Positions 11,466 through 24,519 of a stretch of DNA of 64,000 nt are shown one piece after another. Made by a program: the position numbers and the translations under genes. The notes under the pieces are model-generated. The model worked only from the letters and a program-made list of their open reading frames with translations. It searched no databases and was not told where the DNA came from. The stretch's first letter is position 1. Each line of letters begins with the position of its first letter. Source of the stretch: Chrysoperla carnea (Eukaryota > Arthropoda > Insecta > Neuroptera > Chrysopidae); contig NC_058342.1 in assembly GCF_905475395.1 (NCBI RefSeq), positions 31,144,140-31,208,139 on the forward strand, given 5' to 3'.

Positions 11466-12711
11466 AGTTGAATAACCAAGCTTGGGGTTATATACAGTTT
11501 GGCCTGTCGCATGTCCTGCGCAAAATCCCAATAATAACGGTAATGGCTAGTAATAAGGCTCTTAAGTAGGATGGCAATCTTTGTTTAAATATTCCAATAA
11601 TTTGTTTTTTGTCAAATTGTGGCCACGCATCGCCTCTATTAAAGCTAGTTATTTCTGAATGATGAATTTTAGGTCTTTTAGAAACCTTGTTTCAAATTTG
11701 TTATGACAATATTCTTGAATGTTTAGTCTGCCTAAAAGTTTTTTGTTTTAATGTATAATTATGGTAAAGCTTTAGAAAATCGAAAAAAAATACTTTTCGA
11801 ATTTTGTATTTAATTTTTTTTTTTATATTTTAGGTCAGTTATCAAAAAGTAAAAAAATGTTTTTTGATTTTAGGCTTATAGATTTAATTTTAATGATAAG
11901 ATTTTAATCTCCATCAAGCAGCAGTGTAAACACGAATTGTGCCATTTCGTATTTATAAAAAGCAGGACCGTTTTAAGGTGTATTGCGGACACGAACTCGT
12001 GGACATAGAGTAGTAATCGTTCCCTTGAGAGTTATTCGTTCCACTGACGAGAATTATTCGTACTAACTTAAACTTAGTTCCAATTTAGACTACTAGATGG
12101 TAAGACTTGTACTTATCATTTATCAGATAGCTGAAAGTTGCAACCTCGTCAACTAGCGATAGTAATTCGTACTAATTACAGCAGAAAGCTGGCCCATTTT
12201 AAGTAGTTTCAATTTATACTACCAGGCTACCTACCATTTATAAATCGTGAGATTTTTGAGAATAAATGAAAGGGAACTTTGAGTCAGTGAGGCTGAGGAA
12301 AAAGAGCCCTGAAATGAGCCCTTTCTAACATAATAATTATACGACTACATTTTAAATAAAAATACTGCCAAGCTTTAAAAATTTTCCCCTGAAGTTATAG
12401 CCCTGGTGGCAAATAAGTGTGCGCATACAATTAGGGCGGTCCTACTTGAATCTTAGATATTTTTCAACAAATGTCAATTATGAATAAGACCTTATAAAAA
12501 ATTGAAATATTCACAGGGGCTTAAAAATAAAACTTTACTCTAGTCAAATAAAATAATTTTTAAAATAATAAAAGTTTAAATTGTTGAAATCAATTTTTAA
12601 ATCGAAGGACTAGCATTTTGATACATTTTTCTGTTTGGCTTTTTGTTTTTTTGTTTTGTGAAAGATGTGGCCCTAAATGTTCAAATGTTTGGTGCAAGAA
12701 AGATTTTTAAA

Positions 12712-13264
12712 CAGTAGCGGATTTAAGAAAACAATGATCCGACAAGCAATTCATATCGAGCGCTCGATTTTAAGTGTACAAAAACAAAAATTGTCTTCCA
12801 GTAATTTACTGACTTTTTAACTTAAAATCATCTTTCACCGAGAAAAAATGTAGTCAAAGAACAATTTAGAAATGCAGCTTATATATTGCAGCTTATAATT
12901 TAGAAATGCAGCTTATATATTGTGTTCATAGATGGCACTTAATCTGTCATCTTTCTATCCTTGTATTTTTTTATTGACATTTCCGTTTATTGTGTTCATT
13001 GATGACACTTAATCTGCCATCTATTTATCCTTGTCTATTTTTAGTAATATTTCGTTTATTGTGTTCATAGATGACACTTAATCTGTCATCTGTCTATCCT
13101 TGTCTATTTTTAGTGATATTTCGATTAATGTGTTCATAGATGAAACTTAATCTATCATTGTCTATTGTAAGTGACATTTCGTTTATTGACTAACTTCATG
13201 GTATTAAACAATTGTAAACAACTCCAATTCATGCTCATCATTGGGTCCCTTAAATCCGCCACTG
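12712..13264. mobile_element. hAT-like non-autonomous element with internal tandem array
   Basis: Ends CAGTAGCGGATTTAAG and CTTAAATCCGCCACTG form terminal inverted repeats of the hAT type. The 8-base flanks tttttaaa and tttgtgaa agree at 6 of 8 positions, consistent with a worn target duplication. It contains the ~70-bp tandem array at 12921-13190 and no transposase. Confidence 0.55.
12921..13190 (+). repeat. Tandem repeat, ~70-bp unit, four copies
   Basis: Units begin tgtgttcatagatgacactt at 12921, 12991, 13060 and 13129 and include aatctgtcatctgtctatcc and atatttcgttta. Spacing is 70, 69 and 69 bases. A separate 34-bp direct duplication (tttagaaatgcagcttatat) precedes the array at 12865-12921. 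Confidence 0.85.
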
Positions 13265-13392
13265 TTTGTGAAACACAAACCTTATTTTATAAAAAGGTCA
13301 CCAAGGCCAGATACTCGTACGACTAAATTCGATCCAGAATCCAGATCCAGTGATAGAACGTTTAAAAATACAAAATTTGAATCTGTCAGAAA

Positions 13393-13830
13393 TCATAAAA
13401 ACCGGTGGATATGGAAGTGTGGGTATGAGATCTCATTAGATAGATACGAACATTTTCGAAGTTTATTACCGAACTTGGTTCCAATAATCCACCAGAAATT
13501 GTTTGAAATTATGATTTTGTGCAGAATTCTTACAGGCTTCTCGGATTGTTCGTCCATAGTCCATACATTTTTGGGATGGTGTTTTGATAATGTTTTTTTT
13601 AAATCCAATATTTTCGTATAAAAAATAATTTTATGAATCTTAAAAATAGTACAAACACTGTCCGGAAGATGCAAGTCATAGTTAACTCGAGGAGTTATGA
13701 ATTTTTTGATCCTCTGGCCGAATTTGTTTTTGTCTTCTTTGGTCGGGAGAAAATTCCGTAATTGTCTTATCGAGTTAAGAATGGCTTCCATATAAGTGAC
13801 AGCGGCTGTACTAAAAAAAATATTGTGCAA
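13393..13830 (-). other. Unassigned 145-codon open frame
   Basis: The minus strand stays open for 145 codons from ATG at 13830. The translation includes SIRQLRNFLPTKEDKNKFGQ and VWTMDEQSEKPVRILHKIII. I recognise no domain. A 126-codon frame overlaps it on the plus strand (13241-13621), so at most one can be real. It could be an exon of an unknown gene, a transposon remnant or chance. There is no repeat copy of it elsewhere in the window. Confidence 0.25.
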
Positions 13831-14268
13831 TATTTTATAATTTTAACAAAAGACAAAGAACTTTGTTTTTATAAATAAAAATATTTTCTATGTGACGTCA
13901 TATCTTAATTTTGTTTAATAAAAATCGTTTAACGCCACAAATCGTTAAAAGGTCCATTGAAGTGTCCTAGTACCATGAAAATTCACCTCAAATTACGACC
14001 AGTTTTGTATGAACAAAAAGAAAAAAATTCCGTCACAAATAATTTTGAAAATTTATTTATTTAAAATAAAACTTAAAAAAAAGACTCCATTTTGTTTTTT
14101 CTTTTATTTTGGAAAAATATACATGATTTTAAAAAAGGATATTTTTTATTTTAGTTCCTAAATACATGTATTTTTTTCTTCATATATTTTCCATTTTCTC
14201 TTAGAGATCATAATTTTTCTGTGATGTAAATATTTCCTATATTTTATTTTAAAAGGCCTATTCACATG

Positions 14269-14587
14269 TACAGTATGAATCAGACTAAAAGATGCATTAA
14301 ATGGCCGTTTTAAAATACGTGCCGCGAATCACCGTCCATCTTTCATTTAAATCTTTTTTCTCTGAGGAAAAATAAAAGATAAAGTTAATTATTTAACGAT
14401 CAGATTTCTATATTTGCTCAGAGAAGGTTGATTTTTAGTGAAAGAGCTATCAAATTAGTTGCTACTAGGAACTAATTCGTTGGCTTTTTCACTAAAGTCA
14501 TCCGTCTCTGATTAAATATGGAAGTCTGATCGTCAAACAAAATGTGTTTTTATTTTGCGTCTACATCTGAGTCTGATTCATTCTGTA
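14269..14587. mobile_element. Miniature inverted-repeat transposon, 319 bp
   Basis: Ends TACAGTATGAATCAGACT and its near mirror AGTCTGATTCATTCTGTA agree at 17 of 18 positions. Inner blocks also pair (gatcagatttctatattt with aaatatggaagtctgatc; aaagagctatcaaattag region with the gctttttcactaaag region), so the whole element can fold back. No target duplication is obvious. Confidence 0.7.
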
Positions 14588-14779
14588 TTTAAGTATTTTG
14601 AATTCCATGAAAAGTGTATATTTTGCTTTCTTTGAAGAACAATTTTTCTTTGAAATACTCATATTTTCAACAAATAATTTGTATCAAATATATTATTCGT
14701 ATAAAATGTGAAAAATTTTTGTGTTTTTTCTTTATTTTCCATTTTCCGTTCATGGTAGGTATCTATAATATGTAAGTAT

Positions 14780-15180
14780 TCGCCATTTAGCTACTAACCC
14801 TCGTTTTGGAACACATTCCCAGAGAGAAGCTTTCAAAAAGAGACTGGTTAGAACGAAGAGCACTGGAGAGTAAATAAAACTACTTCGAGAACCCCCCGGG
14901 TGCTTTTTTTTTTGTTAATCTTTGTAAATGAACATGCCGTCGCCCCTAGACAAACCCTTCGTAAGACACCTTGGCGCCACCTTGTATGCGTCCCTTCTTA
15001 TTAAAATTTACCTTTTCTTCTTTTTTTATTTTTTTAGTCTTCGTAAATCAACTTGGTGCCGTCTTGTGTGTGACCCTTCTCGTCCAAATTTGTTCTATTT
15101 TGACCTTTCCCCGGGACTCGTAGCTGATTCATGTCCCGTAGGCGATTAGATAATTCGCATAATGGTTAATCCGTTACTGG
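14780..15180. other. Locally GC-richer stretch with diverged direct repeats
   Basis: The text cttcgtaagacaccttggcg followed by ccaccttgtatgcgtccctt recurs about 100 bases later as cttcgtaaatcaacttggtg and ccgtcttgtgtgtgaccctt. A weaker third start (gtaaatgaacatgccgtcgc) precedes them. No protein family is recognised. It is probably an old transposon remnant. Confidence 0.35.
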
Positions 15181-16661
15181 TTCTAGGTCAATAAAACGCC
15201 ATCTAAAAATTTTGTCTAAGATATAAAAAAATTGAAATTGCTCTTAAAAATGAGGGTACGTACTTGAATACTAGTGCTATCAAAAAGTAGCTTTGATAAA
15301 ATTAAGAGTATTTATAATTATGTGTAAGTTTAGATAACGATGAGCTAATTCGTATGAAATCGTGTTCAGACTATTTTTATCAAAATTTATTGTTTTATTT
15401 TTTTATGACGAGTTTAGATCTAAAAATTTTCATTAAATTTTTTTTACAATAAATTACAGTTATTTCAAAAATTTTTCTAGATTAATTAACTCGTTTAAAG
15501 ATGTTTTCGACAGCTTTTAAAAGAGGAGTTTTTTAAAGTGTGTTATGATCTTGGATTTTTAAGACTTTCCGCCTTTCCACAGTCTTCCAAATTGAACTAA
15601 AGGCTGGAAAAGCCTTGTGTGTGAGTTGAGTTATTGTTAAGAATTGCTTTTAGGACGTAACAACTTCCCAACACTCCTGTCTTTTTTTACGTCGAAATAT
15701 CATGTTTTTAATACTCGAATCAAAAAGAAGGGTGTTAGAAGTTTGACCGCTATGTGTCTGTCTGTGGCATCGTAGCTGCTAAACAGATGAACCGATTTTG
15801 ATTTCTTAAGAGATAATTCAATGGAGAATGTTCTTAGATATGTGGAGGGGGGGTGTGGTTTAATGTGGCCTCAATGATGTACCATTTGTTGCTCACGACT
15901 TTTTCTGTACCTATGTAAGTGGCCGACATTTGACCGTTCAAATCCAGGCAGTGGCAACCTGATCAATTATAATTAATGGGGCGGAAAATTGATCACACTT
16001 TCGTCGCTTGGATGAGAACGATGTAACCGACTCCACCCACATCATAAAAATGTAATTGTAACGGATGTAGTTTAAATAAATAAAGATTAAAAATAATAAT
16101 GAGGGTGGTCTCTATTATAGACGTATACGTCTGAGGAACAGAGGTTAAACCCCATTATTATTATTATATACCTAAGGAGGCTCAATCTTTTTGGGTGTTT
16201 TAGCTTGTCTTTTGACGATCGGGTTTTTTCTTTTCCCTTAAAGAATGCGATCTTTTCTGGTAAGCTTACTCTATTCCAGATCGAAATTCGTATTTTGAGT
16301 AAATTGAGAGTATTATTTTTAATTTGAACATATAAAGCCAACTTTATAAAAATGTCTAAAATTAGACGATGACGTAAGGTAACAATTTTATCAATACAAA
16401 GTATAAATTGGACTTGGTGAGCTTGAGCTATGAATTTTAAACGATAGATGGGGGTGAAGGACAATTGCAAAAATTGTGAAATGACAACATACCAACAAAA
16501 ATAAACTTATCTCTGACTCAATATTTGACATTAATTAGTAATTGTAATTGGCGAATTACCATTTTATAGGATACCAACATCCACGATGTAAGTGACACAG
16601 TTTTAAATCTTTTTCAAATGTGATTTATTAATTGAGTGTAAAAAAATTTTATTTCAGAAAA

Positions 16662-18011
16662 ATGGAAAAAAAGAAGTTTTCAGGTGATTTTGAAATAGCC
16701 CCATTACGTGGTTTAGATGATTTTATATTGGGCTCAGCACGATTTCAAATACCAGATATGAAAAATTTGGATAAATGGGGCAATCGTGTGGTTAACAATT
16801 TATTGTACTACCAAACAAATTATATTTTACTTGCTGTGGCGATTTTTACGCTTGTTGGGTATGTTATGAACTTTTTTTATTTGACCACGGTTACTTTTTA
16901 ATTGGTTTTTTTTTAGAAATTAGAAAATAATCATTTTGTATGTGGTTTAATTTTAAAAAAAATCATATTTCGTGATCAAGTACACCTATTTCTAAGGTTA
17001 AATGTTTTATTAGTACAGTGAAATCTTGGTAAATTTACATTTTAGCGATCTTTTTTTTTTCGGGTAAGACAGATCGAAACGCGGTTTGTTACATTCGATT
17101 CAGAAAGTCATGTGTTTTCGTAAGTGCATCGAAAAAAGATTTAATAATTAATAACGTAAATAATTAACGAAATCCGCCAAATTATGTTACCCAGGGGTTT
17201 TGAGAGTCGTTGATCACGAATATGATGTTCAAAAGCTTTCTTCATGCATCTGATGACGAAAGCCACCTGGTTGTACACCTCATCCACAAAATTATCTCTA
17301 AATTGTTGTAAAATGCATCTAAAATAGTTACTCGCAGGTTTTCAAGGTCGCTGATCACGAATATGATTTTTAAAACACTCTTCAGTGGACCTGGGGGCCG
17401 GGATAATCTGATTTCAGAGCTCATTTGAAGAATTTTTCACAAAACTTGTCACGAAATGTATCCAAAACCGATAGTCAGGTTTTCTAGGTCCCTGATCACG
17501 AATATGATGTTTAAATTATCCCTCAGTGTACTTGGGGACCAGAGTGACCTTGTTTCAGAGCTCATCTCCAGGATTTCGCATAAAATTTGCCATGAAATGC
17601 ATTCCAAAAATCGCAAATGTATTACTTTCGTTGAAAGTAGTTTTTTTTTGTTATAGATTACTCCATCCCGGCAAAATGATATGCGGCTTATTAGCAATGG
17701 GCGTAATATTCGGCCTATTCTATTATTTAACACAAGAAAATCAGAATGCATTTAAACGAAGACATCCAATATTGGGTCTTGCCCTAATGTTATTAGGTGG
17801 ATACTTTGTATTATACGTATTGGATTCATTTTTGGTATTCCTACTTGGAATTCTGCTACCGTTTGCGGCCACCTTTATACACTCATCGTTACGTTTACGT
17901 AACATCAAAAATAAGTTTGTGAATAAAATGGAAGCGATTGGTTTACAAAAACAAACGCCGATGAGTCTTTTTCTTGGAGGAATTGGAATTGAAATCGAAA
18001 TATTATCGTAA
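16662..18011 (+). CDS. ARL6IP5: PRA1 family protein 3 (ARL6IP5/JWA-like)
   Basis: Small ER membrane protein of the prenylated Rab acceptor (PRA1) family; the vertebrate member binds ARL6 and restrains glutamate transporter export. Two coding exons, 16662-16858 and 17657-18011, join in frame (GG|A) to give 183 residues, close to the ~188 of the human protein. The N-terminus contains LRGLDDFILGSARFQIPD and NRVVNNLLYYQTNY, typical of the family, followed by two hydrophobic hairpin regions: about residues 52-85, and about 105-140 with LMLLGGYFVLYVLDSFLVFL. The tail (RNIKNKFVNKMEAIGLQKQTPM) is also typical, but the last residues (GGIGIEIEILS) are less so. The ATG lies four bases after an acceptor (atttcag), so an upstream 5'UTR exon is implied. 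It is not located. The single coding intron contains three units of a ~140-bp tandem repeat that runs almost up to the exon 2 acceptor. Confidence 0.93.
17193..17620 (+). repeat. Tandem repeat (family F), ~140-bp unit, three copies in the ARL6IP5 intron
   Basis: Units start at about 17193, 17335 and 17476 with ggttttcaaggtcgctgatc, continue acgaatatgatgtttaaa, then a ggacctgggg block, ttcagagctcatctcca, and a block like cgaaatgcatccaaaa. The array ends about 35 bases before the exon 2 acceptor. A fourth unit lies past the gene at 18600-18760. Related units are at 24520-24720 and 39465-39640. Confidence 0.8.
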
Positions 18012-20996
18012 TCAGTCAATTTTCGATCGTATTATTTATTATTTTGTTCAAGTTTTTCAAAAATTTACGATATTTAAGCATAATAAGCATAAATCACTTG
18101 CTCCAAAAAAATTACAAACACACAAATCTCATTCGTAAAAGCCAGTATCAAAGGGTACCATGCCAATTGTTTTTATATCTATTTAAACTCAAAAAAAATA
18201 TGGCTTCTACGTCATTCTTCCCTTTTGTTTTGATGTTTGTGTGTTAAACGTAAACTTAATTTTTTTTTAATTGTTTATTTTTCCATTGTATTTTATTGTG
18301 ATATTTTTGTAAATTTTTGTAGCGAACCAAAGAGACGAGGTTTTACTGTATGATTATTATACACAATTAAATGTATTAATTACTAAAAAGTTTATTTAAT
18401 TGCTAAAATAAAAATTTATAAATAATTATCTCTAGAAAGTTTTAATCAATGTTTACAAATTACAGAATATATGATTTATTAAAAAATAAAATTTTTGATT
18501 TTAAACCCACGTTTCCTTAAATGTAACTTTATGCACTTTATCGTAGCTCAACGGGGAGCTTTATAAATCCGTTTTATAATTTCAAGAACAATATTAATGA
18601 GATTTTGGGGTATACTTGTATACCTTGATCGCGAATATGATGTTTAAAATACTGTACCTGGGGATCAATATAACCTGCTTACAGAGCTTATCTCCACTAT
18701 TTTGCACCAAATTTGTCATTAAATTGATGCAAAATGGATACTCAGGGGTGGGGTGCGTATTAAAAAGAGCATTGCAAAGAGGAAAGAAATAATGAAAAGA
18801 GAGAGGAAAGAAGAAATTATGGATGGAAGTATAATAAAAACACATTTGGTTTTTTCTAAATTTTCTTTATTTAGTACATTATTTTAAAATTGTAAACCAT
18901 TTTATGTATCGCTATGACTGTTACCCCTTAGCCATTAAAAAAAACATCAAACTGTGGAATCTTTGATTCCTACATCTGCGCATGCATCCGTCTATATACA
19001 ATTTTAAAGTTCTACTACTATTCACAAGGAGTAACCGTCATTTCGATTTCTTTTTATTAGAAATATTCACATACGCTGAAATTTTTTTTAAACTGAATGT
19101 TTTTATACAATTTCTTTTTATTTATTTGTTGGAAGCAAAATTTTTTCATATACTCAACTCGCCTTCGTCATCCATTTTGAGTTAAAAATCAAAGTTTGAT
19201 GTTGAGACAATGAAAAAAATTGATCTAATTTTGTTTATACTTAAAAATAATCATTTTTTGGCTAACCCTACGGCTTCGACTGTTATTGAAATTCTTTCAT
19301 AATTTTCGCCCTCATCTTCATAGCCATTATTTTTGAGTTGGGTGTCCTATTTTTTCTCAAAGAGAATTAATTTTCATTATACTAGGTGTCTGGGCCCATA
19401 ACCAGTGGCCATAAATGTCAAGAATTTTTTAAAGGTTCTTTTTCAATTTCACATTTCTTGATAGTTATTTATTTTCTGAGCTTATGGCCACTTAAGGCCC
19501 AGATTAAGCGTTAAAGAAAACTTTAACATCTTAAAACTGTTATTAGATGAATTTCAATGAAAGCCTCAGCTGGGAAGTTATCCATAATTAATATTATATT
19601 TTCCATATTTTAGAAAATATAAAATTCGAATAATTATATTGTCTGAGAAAAGAATTTCTGTTCTGCATGAGCAAACATATTTCTAAATCGACTAGAAAAT
19701 TTCCTTGGTTTGATTTTTGTTTACACAAAATTAAGATAATCTTTGGTAACGAGAAATTATCTTTACAAAATACGTTTATGATTTTTATTTCTAGTCCAGT
19801 CAAAATATATTTATAAATTTCAAATTCAAAAAACTATTCATTTTTGTAATCCAGTTGGTCCCACGACTAAAAATTTATTCAAAATAATCAATAATTTTAA
19901 AATATTGAAATATTTTCACTTTGATATTTATAATATATACTGACTGGACTATCATTTTTAATCAAATAAAAAATTATACAAGTTTTTTAACCACTAATCC
20001 AACTTCAAGATATTGAGATTCATTGTGCTACATTATTTGCTATTTTTATTGGACTATTTTCATATAAATCGTGTGAATTAGACTTTAGATATTCAATTTA
20101 AATATGTACAGCTACAGAAACAAAATACGTTCGAATAAGGATCCATCTTTTGAGATTCTGTACTGAATTCAATTGACAACAAACTCGATGGTTTTTAAGG
20201 TAGTACCTACACGAAAGTGATATTCCAAGAATTTCTCAAAACTCAGAATATAAAATATTTAATTCATAATACACTTGCTGTTAAAATTAGAAGATGATTT
20301 ACCATGCCATACATGAGATATTAGCAATTAAAAGTGACGCAATTTGTACGTGTACATGGGAGAAGTGTATAAAAATACACAAATTTACAAATATTATATT
20401 TATTTACCAATGAATGACGTCCACCATCTCTATGAAAAACTAATATAATGTAGAATACTATATTTAGAAAATATATAAATAAAAATAAAAATTATTTACC
20501 ATATAGTTTCGATAAAAAACTTAAATAAATAACTCGTTTTAGCGATGATTTTTGTGGAAAAGATATGAAGACTAATGTTAAAGGCATATGTCATAGTGTG
20601 TGTGTTTATATGTATACTAGAATCAGTAGTGAGGAACTACAGTCTTTTGAAAATAATATATGGTATATGTATAATAGTCATAGCACAGTTAATGCACTGA
20701 ATGATAGTATTAGTCCAAAACTTTTTGACTGGACGGTCGCGGAGGAACTACCTTAAATACGAAATCGTTTGAAAACTTGTTTTTTTCTAGTTTCCAAATC
20801 TAGTTTCTAGATTCCAAAGCTAGAGAAGAAAATGTTTTCAAATTAGCTATTGCGGTTCCAAAGTTTTGGTAAAATTTTGTGTCAAAAAAAGTGTTCCTTT
20901 AATGCTTTAGCTGAGTATATTTACCCAAATGTGCTGGACTAGCAAACAAAAAGATAGGTCAATAATTTTTTCTTTGAAATTAAATTCCAGTTTATT

Positions 20997-21245
20997 TTTA
21001 TCTTGGGAATTTAGGACACAAATAAAGTGTATTTTTTATTTGCCAACGTTTCGACCTTAATTGGGTCTTTTTCAAGGCTCTATAACAAATTTAACAATCA
21101 GTAAAATTTTGTAGAAAAATTTATTGATTGTTAAATTTGTTGTCAAGTCTTTAAAAAGACCCAATTGAGGTCGAAACGTTGGCAAATAAAAATTTAAAAA
21201 CCAAATACACTTTATTTGTGTTCTACATTTCCAAGAAAATAAAAA
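20997..21245. repeat. Inverted pair carrying a CGAAACGTTGG motif
   Basis: The left arm (20997-21105) is the reverse complement of the right arm (21125-21245): both carry, in their own sense, aaagacccaattgaggtcga (or ttaaggtcga), aacgttggcaaataaa and acactttatttgtgt. A short stem GACC/GGTC immediately precedes GAAA (21158-21176 on the plus strand, 21049-21067 on the minus). Such blocks occur near the ends of Penelope-like elements, but no reverse transcriptase is present here. Confidence 0.6.
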
Positions 21246-22192
21246 AATTATCAGTTTTCAAGGACAGAGATAAAAATCCGTCACAAAATTATTTGTAAAA
21301 TTTGATACCATAGACGTACATATATAAATTGAATATACCGTGTGTTCTAAAAGTTATGTACACACCTGTTATCACTATTTTCAAGACTAGTGGTTAATTG
21401 ATTTCAGAAAGTTAAAAGTTAAATCGTAAAAATTATGCAAACATTTAATTATACATATTATAATAGTATTAAGGTACAATGTATTTAAAAAGTAGCTAAC
21501 TAAGAAATTTGTTTTACTAACTAAATAATAAAAAAAATCGAAAACAAAACAACATCAGTATTTCAAAACAAAACAACTTTTGTTTTACTGTTTTTTTTTT
21601 TTTAATAATATTACAATCAAAACTGGTTATAACAACATTGGTTTATAGTGACTAATCTAAAGTGTAAGACTAAAGTTTTGAGTCACCAAATTAGCTCCAA
21701 GCGACATTCTCAAATATAATTCCAGGGAACTAAAATATGCATATCACTTATAACGACGGTTGGTAGCTTCAATGTCGTTAAAACCAATTTTGACTGTAAT
21801 TCATTTTAAAAATTCTATAATTTTAGAACTGAGCGGTTTTTAATTTTTTTTTTTTTTTTTTTTTGGACGTATTATTCGGACAATTACATACCTAGTCCAA
21901 TTAATAAAAGTCTAAATTGATTAGGGGCACAAACAGTAGTGTTCCAAGTAAATCGGTTTCATGTCGTCAAACTAAACATGCCACAAATTGTTTAAGTGAA
22001 TTTTCCTGTCAGTTCCCAGTGCTTAAGGTATGTTAAGAATGATGATATAAAACGTTTTCACTTTGGAAACATATTTTTTTGACCCTTATTAACTGGTACG
22101 ACCTGTAACTTGTAACCTGTTTTTAATACTAAAATTTAATAAAATTTATTTCATAAAAATTAGGCAATCAATTTTTTTATTTTTAAAATGAA

Positions 22193-22887
22193 CAGTGGCG
22201 GATTTAAGCGGTCAGCAGACGAACAATTTCCCCCCCTCCTAGACACACCTTACAGACGGACCACATATTCCCCTCTGAACAGAATGAGTATGAATACTTC
22301 CAGAGACGTGAAACTCGAATGGAGAGGATAGCAGAAAAAAAGTCGCCTATCTGGGTGAGATCTAATCCCCGACCGTGGAGTCCTTTGTACTGCGCATCAG
22401 GCTGTCCTTTATTTTCAATCACTTAGACGGCCAAATGCGAAGCTCGGCATAGGAGTTTCACGTCCTTATATATATGTTCTTGACTTCTGGGTTTTTTGCC
22501 ATATAAATTTTTAAATTTCTTAGGCCAGGAATGGCGAACCAATGGCACGCGACACAATATTTTGGACAGGCCATCGATCACAAAGTTCATTATGAAGTTT
22601 TATATTACCCGGGTGACGGCACAAAATAAAGCACGTTGATACAAAAAGGTTCAGCCACTCCGAACCTAAGTAAATTTCAGCAGCTTTCGCGCACAAGTAC
22701 AGCCGAGGTATGAATTAAGTACCTAGTTTCATTTTTGATACCAGAGGGTCGGAATTCGATCTTTTAACGACCGAGCTTTCATGTGTCTACGGACAAAGAT
22801 GAATTTTAAGTGGAAAAAAAGGCAAAATGTTCATTCCGCATCTTATAGGATTACCTCCTGAGTATTTTTTTCTTAAATCCGTCACTG
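22193..22887. mobile_element. hAT-like non-autonomous element, 695 bp
   Basis: Ends CAGTGGCGGATTTAAG and CTTAAATCCGTCACTG are inverted repeats matching those of the 12712-13264 element. The flanks (taaaatgaa left, attaaatgag right) look alike but do not line up exactly as a duplication. The interior is GC-richer than its surroundings and has no intact frame. Confidence 0.5.
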
Positions 22888-24519
22888 ATTAAATGAGTAA
22901 GTGATTTTTTATGACTTTGAAAATCGCTGTATTTTATTTTTAGTAACTTTTAATTAGGTATTTCTTTTTTAAATTCCTAAAAAATTGTGATCAGCATTGA
23001 GATTAGTGCGCGACGCGAATTATAAATATATTTATAATAACCGAGCGGTTCATCCTTAAAAAAAGATATCACAATTTTCTCATATCGGTTGGTATTAACA
23101 ATTTTTTTCAGTGTATAAATTTTGGATTCGAACGATCCAAAAAGGGGGAGCTTTTACAACTTGATTACGCAAATTTTTAAAGATGCACCGCACCGTTCTC
23201 ATCTAAATGTGAATTATTTTAAAATAATAGTTGACTTTTGCTCAGTCCTGATCAATGGCACTTAATAAATCTATGTTTACTCGAATTTAAAATTCCAAAT
23301 TTGAATCAATTCCTAAAGAAATTTTTCTACTTTTTAAACAATTTAAATTTTCTAAGATTTCCAGATCGATCGTTAAATCTGAATTGATTTGTAGAAATTG
23401 AGGCAATTTTGAAATTTGATTTCATATAGCTAGAGTTCTCTTTGATAATTTTAATACCCGAATTCGTTTACATTTTGAGAAGCGAGATTTGTATATCGAT
23501 AACAAAAATAACAAACTTAAAAACTATTGAGGCTAATTTACACCGCACCGCCAAAACTTTCTTTTTTTTTTACTTAAGACTAGGAAAATCAAGCGTTTTT
23601 TCTCTCTAAGAAATTGATCGTATTTTGAGTAACTAAAGCAAAACTATTTTCTTTCTTGTATTTTAACATTAACGTATTATGGCAGTATCGAAGGCATATC
23701 ACTCTAGTTAAAGTAGCAATGATTTTTTTTACCCGACTGAGCAACGGAGTGGTAACCCTGATAAAAAAATTCGATTGAATGTGTGTTCGGATGTAGCACA
23801 CTAGAGTCCAAACTCGCGAAAATTTGTCTTAATTTAATGGAAAGTGTTCTTAAATACGTTTCAAATGCCAGCTTAGGGTTCCGTATCCGAAAAATTTGTC
23901 GGGGGTTTTTTAAATTTTGTAAATTTCACTTATTGCATAATTTTAATTATATCTCGAGCCTTGATACTGCCATACTACCTTAATTCAATACAGAAAATTT
24001 TGAGTATCACATTTTTGAGTATTATGTAATCTAATTCCTTAAGATATTAACAGATTTTGGTGTCTAATTTTCGGTCTTCCACCTGAGAACAGGCTTTTTA
24101 TGATTTGCTCTTAAGTTACTCTAATCACGATTGTAAAATTAACAAAAAAACAGTGCGGATATGGATAAATATCCACAAAAACTAGTAAAAAAACTTTCTT
24201 CAAAATTTTTAGTTCCAACATTTCAATAAAGTTTTTTTTTTTTTTTGGTAATCGCATTCAGTTGGAAGACACATTTTTTTTAAATTCAAACTTAATTTTT
24301 TGATACGTTTTGTAACAATAAAAGTTTTCATGTAACTTAGCCAAATTTTACAAAGTTTTCTCTTTGAAAGAGGGATTTTTCTTGGGAGGAGATTATAAAA
24401 ATCATCGCCCATGTTTTTTTTTTTTTAAACTAAACAAAATTTAAGGTAATTTTACTGCAAAGAAAAGCTTAAATTACAGTATTGAAGTATAACGTTAATC
24501 AACTGGAAAAGGGTCCAAA

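Noticed and set aside
12921-13190. CRISPR-like array
   Set aside because: The ~70-bp units are full tandem repeats with no distinct spacers, in a eukaryotic transposon.
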